Assembly: GCA_003116975.1 (NCBI GenBank)
Contig: BGKB01000158.1
Span: forward strand, 107,923-171,922
Reading direction: 5' to 3'
Source of the DNA: Aurantiochytrium sp. KH105
Lineage: Eukaryota > Sar > Bigyra > Thraustochytrida > Thraustochytriidae
Length of the DNA stretch: 64,000 nt
The position numbers and the translations under genes are program-made. Under the pieces are notes generated by a model. It was not told where the DNA came from. It made no database searches and worked only from the letters and a program-made list of their open reading frames with translations. This document shows, one piece after another, positions 56,080-64,000 of this stretch (the stretch's first letter is position 1; every line of letters begins with the position of its first letter).

Positions 56080-58212
56080 TTATGTGAGGAAGCTGGGGCT
56101 GGCGAGTCTGGCTTGGGCGCATGGAGTGAGAAGGTTGCCGACAAGGCAAACTTGCAACACGTGATGATGGTGACGGTCATGGGGGGGAGGAGCGGCCGCC
56201 TGCGTCTTGAGTGCCTCAGCACCCTCGTCCGCAATCGCATTCTCACGCAAATTGAGGATCTTTAATTGCGGCAGTGAGGGGATGACTGATGCTAATAAAA
56301 TTGCCCCGCGGCACAGAATACCTTGGGAGGCGAGACTAAGGGTGGTAAGCCGCAAGGTTGATTTTGCAGCTCGAACCCCGCGACACAACGCAACGCAGCC
56401 GTGTGGACCCATCCGCTCCTGGTGCACATGGTGGTCCAGGGTTGCGTCCATCGAAAGAACCTCGAGTTTACTGGCATGGCCCCGACCAAGAGCCGCGGCA
56501 AGAGCTGCTGCGACATAGACATTAAGGGCATTTCCCGAGATATTCAACGAGCGCAACGTTGGGCAAATCGACAAAAATTGTGAGAAACGTGCTGTTGCGG
56601 CGCAAGACATTGCGTTTCGAGCAACGTCGAGGTGCTCGATCGCAAAGGACGTTGCACACAGCTGGTCGATCGTGCTACGGGATAGATGCATGCTCGCGAG
56701 CTCGAGAGATCGCAAGGCGGGCGCCTTGTCACTTGCGAGTGCTTGGCAAAGACTAGCTCCTGCTTGTGCATCGAGACGATTTCCACTCATGACGAGCTTT
56801 TGCAATCGAATGCTGGGTTTGGCAAAGAGACTCTCCATTGCTGCTGTATTCAGACAGGAATCCGCGTACGCGACGTCGAGGAGAATCAAATTTGGCGTCT
56901 GCTCAGATGGCGCGCACGGGCCATATAATCGAATGAGGAAGGCACTCATATCACAGCCTTGAAGATGCTGCAGAGAAAGCTTCTCGAGCTCGAGCCCAGC
57001 ACAGTTTGTGCTCCGTATGGCCTTGGCAAGCGCAAAAAGTGCCTTATCGTCGAGATGGGCGTTGCGATCCAAGCAGAGGTCCGCAATGCGAACAGATGCT
57101 TCGCTCATACTTTCTGCGAGCTTGCATACAGCAATGTCACCCATGCCAGGGTTGTCGCTAAGATCCAGTCGCTCACAATATTGTGTCTGCGATGCGAGTG
57201 CTGGTTCTGCGCCACGGACACAGGCTGCAAATTCGCAAAGAGCCTGAATGCCGCGATGACCAACACCAACATTCGCCAAGCGAAGAGTGATCGGCGAAGA
57301 CGGAATGGTGGATCGAAGCGGAGAGCGACGAGCTCGAGGCGAGTGCTGTTGGCAAACGATGGCACCAGCCCTGTCTGTGATCATAGATGTGGTGGAAGTC
57401 CGGGAAAGCGGTGGAGTGGGTCGCCGCGCATGTCTAAGATGCTTTTTTGCGGAAGACGCATTTTTCCCTATCGGGTCTGCGAGACGAAAAATGAACGGCA
57501 GCACACGCATGAGATCGGTAGCATTCCACTCGTTGCTCGAAAGATCGAGTGCTTTGCATTTGCTTGCCCGAGACAAGATTTGTGAAACGCGGTCGCCCGA
57601 GAGTCTGGTGCGACGCAGACAAATTTCCTTAAGATGCGCAAGCTGAGTGCGCACAAAAGGGGTTCCATGAGAATCTGCTTGCAGGTCGCGCTGCAATTTG
57701 TGGACAAGTAAGCTCTCGCGACTGACATTAGAATGCTGCCACGCGTGGCGCAAGACCTGGCGTCTCTCGCGCGATGTCCAAAAGGGGCTATGATTGAGGA
57801 ACTCTTCGAAAAGTAAGAGTTGCGACGGTGGGGCGTGAAGCAGGACGCAGAGCGTTGCGCGACGCCCAAGAGTGGCAAGGTAGTTCGGCCCGGCTAATAT
57901 GTGCGCTTGCGCGGCAAGCAGACGTGCAGCTCGGGTCATGAGCTCATCGAGGAGGAGGAAATCTGATGCGTGAACGAGATCCACAAGGACATCACACGGG
58001 GTGTCTTGATCGATATCAGGGTGGTCTTGTGCAAGCCAGCGCGCCACAGCGCGAAGCGACCTTGCATTTTTGAGCCACGGCAGAGAGATTTTCCGTTCGT
58101 GGCTCTCACGCATACCACTTTGGAGCATAGCTCGCAGCACGGGACTTTTCGCGGCGTCATCTTCCCGAACGCTTCGCTCTGCCGCGGGACTTGCCAAGAT
58201 GACCGTCGCCAT
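56080..58212 (-). CDS. POZ (Skp1/BTB-like) domain protein with leucine-rich repeats
   Basis: The protein has 710 residues. The first ~100 residues resemble the Skp1/BTB POZ fold: DDAAKSPVLRAML, then ISLPWL..., RAVARWLAQDHPD and LVDLVHASDFLLLDELM. From about residue 165 to 690 there are ribonuclease-inhibitor-type LRRs (KCKALDLSSNEW, CERLDLSDNPGMGD, LRSLNISGNALN, LKILNLRENAIADEG). A Ser/Arg/Pro-rich break at about 240-300 splits the repeats. A Skp1-like end plus LRR end suggests a substrate adaptor for a Cullin E3 ligase, but no Cullin-binding residue can be confirmed. The 3' end reaches near the tRNA gene. I do not recognise a named orthologue. Confidence 0.68.
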   Translation of the reverse strand: MATVILASPAAERSVREDDAAKSPVLRAMLQSGMRESHERKISLPWLKNARSLRAVARWLAQDHPDIDQDTPCDVLVDLVHASDFLLLDELMTRAARLLAAQAHILAGPNYLATLGRRATLCVLLHAPPSQLLLFEEFLNHSPFWTSRERRQVLRHAWQHSNVSRESLLVHKLQRDLQADSHGTPFVRTQLAHLKEICLRRTRLSGDRVSQILSRASKCKALDLSSNEWNATDLMRVLPFIFRLADPIGKNASSAKKHLRHARRPTPPLSRTSTTSMITDRAGAIVCQQHSPRARRSPLRSTIPSSPITLRLANVGVGHRGIQALCEFAACVRGAEPALASQTQYCERLDLSDNPGMGDIAVCKLAESMSEASVRIADLCLDRNAHLDDKALFALAKAIRSTNCAGLELEKLSLQHLQGCDMSAFLIRLYGPCAPSEQTPNLILLDVAYADSCLNTAAMESLFAKPSIRLQKLVMSGNRLDAQAGASLCQALASDKAPALRSLELASMHLSRSTIDQLCATSFAIEHLDVARNAMSCAATARFSQFLSICPTLRSLNISGNALNVYVAAALAAALGRGHASKLEVLSMDATLDHHVHQERMGPHGCVALCRGVRAAKSTLRLTTLSLASQGILCRGAILLASVIPSLPQLKILNLRENAIADEGAEALKTQAAAPPPHDRHHHHVLQVCLVGNLLTPCAQARLASPSFLT

Positions 58213-58475
58213 TCTATATCTACTGGCTTGAGGGTCGCCTTCTCAATTTTCTTTCTTTCTTTTGAAACGAAAAAATACTACCAGACCTCGTCGCGCAAAT
58301 CACAAGATCCGTTTAAAGTTATCAAAGTTCCAGCAATCAGTTGCTGACGGACTTGGGAGCCAGCAGCAGCTGCAGCTTCAAGTTGCTGGGTTGCAAGCCG
58401 GATCGGTCGCGAAATGGATGAAGAAAAGAAGTCATAAAATAGTTTTTGAGAACATGAGGAGCCTGAGCTTGACTT

Positions 58476-60251
58476 TTAACGTGATCCTGAGAGAGCCGAG
58501 TTTGCGGCCCACTCTGGAAATTCGGTAAGGTCCCCAAAGACAGTTCCGGTGATGAAGGGAAAGGCAATGGCAAGAATCATACCAACAATCTTGAGGGCCA
58601 TACCACCCTTGATCATGTCGTAAAAGGTGACACGGCCCGTAGCGAAGGCAATGGCCATGGGCGGAGTCGACGTCGGGAGCAGGAAGGCCAGCGAGGCGGC
58701 AATCGTGGCGGGAAGAGCGAGCAGGAGCGGGTTGATTTGCTTCTCGATGGCCAACTGAAAGAGGATGGGGCTAAAGATGGTGACAGAAGCGACGTTGGAG
58801 ATGAGCTCAGTGATAACTGCCACGAGAACGACAACAATGGCCACGAGAGCAACATCAGAAAACTCGGTCGCAGAAGCAATGACGTAGCTGACCTCCGCAG
58901 AGAGACCGCTCGAAGCAATGGCAGTGGCCATAGCAAAACCAGCGCCAAGAAGCAGAATGACACCCCAGGGCAGACGCTTGAAGCAGGACTCGTCGAGAAG
59001 CATTTCGCCAGGGCGCTGGGAGCTGGGGATCCAAAAGAGAGCAATGGCGCCGATGATGGCAACGACACTGTCATCCACGTACTCGTCCCAGTCATTGGCA
59101 GGGTCCGCGGCGTCGCAGTCGTACTTGTTCGTGTACTGCTCATCACTGCAGTAGCCGAGGTACGGCTCAATCGCATAGGGAGTGACGAGCCAAATGGCCA
59201 CCATGAGAAAGAGGACGAGGCCGAGTACCTTTTCGTCGCGCGAAACGGGCCCAAGCTCCTCGCGCTCGCGCTGCAGATTGGCGGTGTTGAGGTTGAGGTT
59301 GATGCCACGAAGGTAGATGAAGGTGAGCGAAGCCCATGCGGTGGCAACCATGAGAATGGCAATGGGCATAGCAAATCCCATCCAGGTCTGAAAGTTCACG
59401 GTAACTTGGGGAAAGGTGCCGGTGACGAGAAGGGAAAAGGCAAGGTTGGCGCCAGTGCCGATGAGCGTACCGCAGCCACCGCAGGTGGCAGCGAGGGCAA
59501 CGCCGAGAAGCGCTGCCTTTTCGAAGCGGCGGCCATCGGGCGAGTCGATGCGGCCCTCAAGAAAACCTTGAATGACGGGGAGCATGAGCAAAGTCGAAGA
59601 CGTGTTGCTGGCAAACATAGAAACGATGGCCGTGATGACCATGAAGCCGAGCAGCACAATCTTGGGATTTGTGCCGCAGTACCGAAGGGCCCAAAGCGCG
59701 AAACGTTTGTGGGCCATGGCGTCCTCGATGGCCATGACGACAAAGAAGGCGCCGAGCGTGAGGAACGAGGTGTGGTTCAGGTACTGATGGGCGAGCGTGC
59801 CGGCGCGCTCGACGCTTCCGAGAGGGTAGAGCACAAGGGGCATGAGCGTGGTAACGGTGATGGGGCAAGTTTCACAGATCCACATGACCACGATGAAGAT
59901 GGTGCCTGCGAGAGCATCGTTGGCCTTGGGGTGTTCGTCGGAGATCTCCACAAAGCAGAAGATGATGGACAGGAGAGGGCCGAGCACGAAGCCAATCTTT
60001 TGCATGAGCGTGAACTGCTTCCAGTAGCCATGCGTGTAAGTTTCCCAGCAGTCGGCATCCTGGCGCTTGGCCACAACCTCCTTCTTGGGACGCCCGTAGC
60101 TCGTGGCGGGCTTCGAGGGTGTTTCTTCGGCCTGGCCTGCCTCCGTGTCCTTATCGAGCTGCTGGAACGAGGTCTGCATCGAGCTAGCCGACTCGGGCTC
60201 GACAGCGCCTTGCTCCATCTCGCGGGACATGGTTTGATTTTGAGGCAACAT
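58476..60251 (-). CDS. SLC13-family sodium/sulfate or dicarboxylate symporter
   Basis: The first ATG of the frame is at 60251 (591 residues); the upstream open frame has no ATG. A Gln-rich, Ser-rich cytosolic N-terminus of ~90 residues precedes about eleven hydrophobic segments. Two sodium-site signatures are visible: SNTSST (about 215-220) and ISNVASVT (about 500), followed by SLAFLLPTSTPPMAIAFATG (about 530-550), which matches the family's C-terminal substrate region. Family members import sulfate, citrate, succinate or other dicarboxylates with sodium at plasma or organelle membranes; substrate cannot be told here. Two tandem-like hydrophobic halves agree with the family's inverted repeat. 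Confidence 0.88.
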   Translation of the reverse strand: MLPQNQTMSREMEQGAVEPESASSMQTSFQQLDKDTEAGQAEETPSKPATSYGRPKKEVVAKRQDADCWETYTHGYWKQFTLMQKIGFVLGPLLSIIFCFVEISDEHPKANDALAGTIFIVVMWICETCPITVTTLMPLVLYPLGSVERAGTLAHQYLNHTSFLTLGAFFVVMAIEDAMAHKRFALWALRYCGTNPKIVLLGFMVITAIVSMFASNTSSTLLMLPVIQGFLEGRIDSPDGRRFEKAALLGVALAATCGGCGTLIGTGANLAFSLLVTGTFPQVTVNFQTWMGFAMPIAILMVATAWASLTFIYLRGINLNLNTANLQREREELGPVSRDEKVLGLVLFLMVAIWLVTPYAIEPYLGYCSDEQYTNKYDCDAADPANDWDEYVDDSVVAIIGAIALFWIPSSQRPGEMLLDESCFKRLPWGVILLLGAGFAMATAIASSGLSAEVSYVIASATEFSDVALVAIVVVLVAVITELISNVASVTIFSPILFQLAIEKQINPLLLALPATIAASLAFLLPTSTPPMAIAFATGRVTFYDMIKGGMALKIVGMILAIAFPFITGTVFGDLTEFPEWAANSALSGSR

Positions 60252-60419
60252 GGTTGACTGCTGCTGCTGCGCTTGTTCTTGGTTAATGAGACCCGCCTTG
60301 TTTTGCTCTTGAGGGTTTGCTGCTGCTTTGCAGTTCGGGTTTTGCTTTGCAGATGCGCGCGGCACGGCGCTACGCGAACAGTTGAGGCTTGGCAGACGGT
60401 TCAAGGTTCATATGCTGTA

Positions 60420-60610
60420 GTCTGTTTGAGGAGCCTGCGGCTGAGCCGCGAGGGCCTCTTTGAGAGGACCAGTGGGTGCACTCGCTGGATGTCTCTCACA
60501 CCCTCTCTTGGGACTCTGGTACTTGAAGAATGCCTGACGAGAGGGCGTTTGCGAGAAAAGGCTAGAGGGCTCACCGTACGGGTGTCCCTGCAGCCCTCTC
60601 TTGGGACTCT
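60420..60610 (-). repeat. Two diverged 93-bp units upstream of the SLC13 gene
   Basis: The 17-bp word CCCTCTCTTGGGACTCT occurs at 60501 and 60594, exactly 93 bp apart, with weaker similarity in the flanking sequence. On the minus strand both lie in one open frame (RVPREG repeats), but no ATG-started protein is evident. Confidence 0.5.
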
Positions 60611-62163
60611 AAGAATCAGATGTGAGTGGAGGGAGCAGAGGGGCTTGCTTCCTTCTGAAGTTGCTGCAACTCTTGGCACTTGCGCGCGGCCAGCGCCAAT
60701 GTTCCAAAAGTAAAACTCGGCCCGTGCAACAAGCAGCCGCGACAGGACCGGCACAACCGCTGCGCTCGTGAGGAGCGGGCCGCGAAGTGCCGGTGCGGAC
60801 GGATCTCGACCCGGCGCTGCAGGCATGCAGCGCAGTTGCATCCCTCGCCAGCACTCTGCGTCCCTGGTACATACATGCATGCGTGCGTGCAGGCAGGCAG
60901 GCAAGCGGGCCAGCAGCCAAGCAGGCAGCTGCTGATGTCCTCGGGCTCGTGGCCTCGAGATCCCAGACCCGCCACGCTCTTTGCATCCATCATCAGGCCT
61001 TCCACAAAACTTCTCTCCGTCCAGCCGCATCGCGCCCTCCATCCACCCGTCCATCCGTTCGTGCCTGCGTCCGTGCGCGCATCCGTGCGTCTCGCTGCAG
61101 CTGCTTGCGCCGCCTTCGGATGCACGCGCTCCAGGCAATGCTAGCATTGCAGCTGCCACGGCTACACCGGTACACACTCTCCTTCCTCCCTCCCTTCCTT
61201 TCTTCCTCACTTACTCCCTTCCGTATGCCTCCGGCGAAAAGTGAACCCGGCGCCGCCCACAGTCCGCGTGGCCAGCAGCCAGCCCCTCTGCTCGGCCGCG
61301 TTCGCCCTCTCTCTCCCGCGCGATCGCTTTCTTTTGTTCGCCTGCGGTGCTTGCTTGCTTGCTTGCTGGTTGCTTGCTGGCTTGCTTGATTGCTTGCTTA
61401 CTTGTTGCTTGTGCTGGCTTGGCCCCAAAGTCCCCAGCGCAGCGCAGAGGCTGGCGCCTGTCGCGCTGCACTGGCCGCAGCCGGCGACAGCCGCTGGCGA
61501 CGACAATGACCGACGATTGCTAACTAGCCAGCTGCCATGGCTGTTCAATCCCCCCGCATCCAGCCGCGGCGTCTCGGCGGGCGCCCGCATCCTGGATCCG
61601 CCGCGCTTTCTTTTTCTCCCTCCCACCTCCACACGATCGGAGACGGGAGGAGCCAGACGGGATCGGGCTGAAGGGTCGCTGCGGTAGGGCTGGGGAGGAT
61701 GCTCTGCGGGGGCGGGCAGCACCAGGCCGCATCGACTGCAGCTGGCTGCTGTCTCGAGATCCACCGCGGCGCTGCTGCTTTTCCCAGCCGCGTCTTGCAC
61801 TCTGATGGGGACGGAGGGCGTCGGTCTCGGCCTCCGCTCTCCTCCCACTCGATCCGCTCGAGCGACTGCGAGCAAAGGCAGCGGAGAATAGGCAAGGCAG
61901 CGGGGCGAAGCAGCTATCTGCCAGCCGGGGTAGGTGATTCTTCGCTTTTCTGAGCGGCTTCGGAGCTTGCTTGCCCTCTGCAGCTCTGCCTAGCCGTATC
62001 TTGGTTCCGGCCCATGGTTGCAGAAAAGATTGCGCGCGTTGCGCGTGCCATAACCAACGCCTGGGCTGCCGGGAGAAAGAAACGGTCCGCTCAGTTCAGG
62101 ACCAGAAGTCTGGCTGATTGCGTCGCCGGGTCATTGGCCTTCGTCTTCAATTCGAAGCTGCGA

Positions 62164-62228
62164 ATGAATGGATGGATGCATGGATGGATGGATGGTTGCA
62201 TGGATACAGGAAGGCGAATGAATGGATG
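62164..62228 (+). repeat. ATGG tetranucleotide microsatellite
   Basis: Imperfect (ATGG)n tract, the reverse complement type of the CCAT tracts seen at 34166 and 37134. Confidence 0.75.
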
Positions 62229-63484
62229 TTCAAGCGCCCGCACGAGCGACAGCGAGCGGCAGCGAACGGCCGAGCTCGAGCGAATGAATGGAGAAACGAT
62301 CGCGTGCGATCGAGCGCCAGTCAGGACAGCACCGACAGTGAGGCTGGCACGGTTCAATCCACGGTGGCTGGCTGACTGACTGACTGGCTGGTTGGCCACC
62401 CCCCCTCCCCCGTCCCATTTATTGCGACCAGGGCTTCGCCTGCCCTTGCCCTCGGCCAGAAGGGAAGCGGCGCGTGCGCCACGATGTATGCGACGCTTTT
62501 CTTCCACGTTGCGCATTCAGGCAGGAGCAGCAGCGTCAGAAGCAGGATAATTTATTGCATCCGACATCTGTTTGCGTTTCGTTAAAAGACTCGCTTTGCT
62601 GAGCGCAGTTTCTGCGAGCAGTTTCTGCGACGTCCTAGGAAATAACCTAGCGCAAGCCGTCATTTTCAGAGTGGAAGAAGCTATCGTCGGACGGTGTTGA
62701 GGTGGAAAGCGCCGAAGGCCGCGTGAAGGCCCGGTCGCGAGGAAAGGTAAAAAATGCACCTTCATCGGAGTAAAGGGAGCAACTCGCTTTGCTTGCTCAT
62801 ATTGGCATTCACTGACAAGAAAAAAGGTGACCTGGGGCAGGCTGATCTTGCACAAGAACTGCAATTACAAGAATCTGAGATCAAACCAGGCGCAAGAACG
62901 GCGCGCGCGTTCTGCGTGCTTTTATCTATGGATGGCAAAGCGCAGAAAGTGACCCACCCGATTTCAATCGCAGCGCTATGACGCTGAGGGGAGCGACGAC
63001 GCCTTGAAACAAGCAGTTATTTGTCGCCTCGGGAGGATTATGATTACAAGAATGCGAATTCAAAAAAGCTCACGCTAGCATTAAGGAGCGCACGTTCATT
63101 GTAAACCAATGGATCCTTTGCTTTCGGCCATTCACGAACGTTTTTTAAGGGTGAAGCGTCCTGCATGATTTTCAATGGCTAGAGAGCAATGTTTGAGATA
63201 GTCATGGTGCTTGAGAGAATACTAGTCTTCTCTGAACTGGTCCTTTTCATCGTCGATTCACTGTGCCTCGTGCCTCGGGGCAATTTGTCCCTGATGGCGA
63301 CTTCAAGTGCTGCACCCGCCTGCATGAGGCTCATTTTATTTACGTACGTTGCAAAAAGTAAATGGAAACACCTCCTCTTTTCTCCTTGCGCACGAAGTTC
63401 TCCCGAGTTGTGCGATAGCGTGGGCCAAGTGCTAAATGTGTCGTGCACGAGAAAGTTGTCGGCGTTGGAGTTACCTAACGCCCC

Positions 63485-63593
63485 CGTGCTGGTCGGAGAC
63501 CTGGGCCAAATGCCAGGACCGAGGCCTCTTTTCCGTCCAGCCGAAAAGAAAGAAAGTTGCTTGCGTGCGTGCTGGTCAGGGACGTGGGCCAAA
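63485..63593 (+). repeat. Pair of 26-bp imperfect direct repeats
   Basis: Copies at 63485-63510 and 63568-63593 (83 bp apart) differ at three positions and end in GGGCCAAA. No reading frame or RNA fold that I can support spans them. Confidence 0.6.
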
Positions 63594-64000
63594 CGACGAA
63601 TCATTTCGTCGAGCCGCAATAAAAAGAATCACCAGTACACGCCACTGCTGCAGCAACTGCGCAAGTAGCCAAGACGATTCAGTTCTCAACTGCTCCTACA
63701 ACTGCGCGCAGGACTGAGCGTGCATGTCCAGAGCAAGGGACAAGATTATTTCATGGCCCGAGCCATCGCGGGCCAAAAGGTAGCGTGACAGCCTTGCACG
63801 CGCACTTTGGTCGGCTTCTTGCAGTTTTCGAAAAGGAGATCCGTCCCGTGCCTTCTGCCATCAATTCACACCAGCTCTAGAAAGCTTCACTTTATCATCG
63901 ACTATTTTGCCGTCCCCACAAGTTTTACTCCCTCGAAATCACTCTCCTTCGTGATTTGAACTTGACAAGGCACCGCTGCACTCATTTCTGAAGTGCGTTT

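Larger units (their letters stand above)
60252..64000. other. Gene-poor, low-complexity region at the right window edge
   Basis: This 3.7-kb stretch holds no ORF that I can support. It contains a 93-bp imperfect repeat (60501 and 60594), TTGC repeats at 61348-61404, ATGG/GGAT repeats at 62164-62228, and a 26-bp imperfect repeat (63485 and 63568). Long open frames on both strands have biased, protein-unlike composition. It could contain an ncRNA, an unrecognised spliced gene or the promoter of a gene beyond the edge. Confidence 0.5.

Noticed and set aside
58737-60257. 506-residue open frame on the plus strand opposite the SLC13 gene
   Set aside because: It is the reverse frame of a GC-rich gene whose own product has clear membrane segments and sodium-site motifs. 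The plus-strand product is Gly/Glu/Asp-rich with no recognisable domain.
63754-63775. Seven-base-pair inverted repeat (TGGCCCG/CGGGCCA) near the right edge
   Set aside because: A short stem with an 8-nt loop is expected by chance in GC-rich DNA, and no T-run or neighbouring gene supports a terminator role.

Overview
The window looks like nuclear DNA of a flagellate-stage eukaryotic microbe. It is GC-rich and gene-dense, and most genes are single very long uninterrupted ORFs; only one convincing spliceosomal intron was found, inside a rhodanese gene. An axonemal inner-arm dynein heavy chain and an ASPM-type spindle protein show that the organism builds flagella and centrosomes. Intron poverty, compact layout and unusual domain fusions fit a heterotrophic stramenopile such as a thraustochytrid (Labyrinthulomycetes). 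That placement is inference from gene style, not from a marker gene.

Layout from left to right: an AGFG/HRB-type ArfGAP (minus, C-terminus cut by the window edge); NOC2 ribosome-export factor (plus); DPH7 diphthine methylesterase (plus); ASPM (minus, convergent with DPH7); GH47 alpha-1,2-mannosidase (plus); a two-exon rhodanese protein (plus); a 13.7-kb dynein heavy-chain gene (plus); V-ATPase subunit C (plus); a Mic10-like MICOS protein (plus); a degenerate DHHC palmitoyltransferase (minus); a small NTF2/SnoaL-like protein (plus); a large Cys-rich, multi-pass, LRR receptor-like protein (plus); an SCP2-FYVE-ABC1-beta-lactamase fusion (minus); an unrecognised 1974-residue protein with a Myb-like N-terminus (minus); a tRNA-Ile(AAU) gene; a POZ-LRR protein (minus); and an SLC13 anion symporter (minus). 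The last 3.7 kb holds no gene that I can support.

The genes are mainly housekeeping and form no operon. By theme they cover membrane traffic (ArfGAP, DHHC enzyme, FYVE fusion), ribosome and translation maintenance (NOC2, DPH7), microtubule and flagellar machinery (ASPM, dynein), organelle functions (V-ATPase C, Mic10, ER mannosidase) and LRR-based recognition or ubiquitin adaptors.

The strongest candidates for something new are domain fusions. First, the dynein heavy chain carries what looks like a tandem CCDC81-type HU-domain pair plus a long disordered linker ahead of the usual tail. Second, one protein joins a lipid-transfer SCP2 domain, a PI3P-binding FYVE finger, membrane segments, an ABC1/UbiB kinase and a beta-lactamase-like domain lacking its SxxK residues. 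Also notable are the ArfGAP tail with repeated [F/W]GDF motifs, a DHMC (not DHHC) palmitoyltransferase lacking zinc ligands, and a receptor-like protein with a GCC2/GCC3 ectodomain and cytosolic LRRs. All domain calls were made by eye, without database searches.
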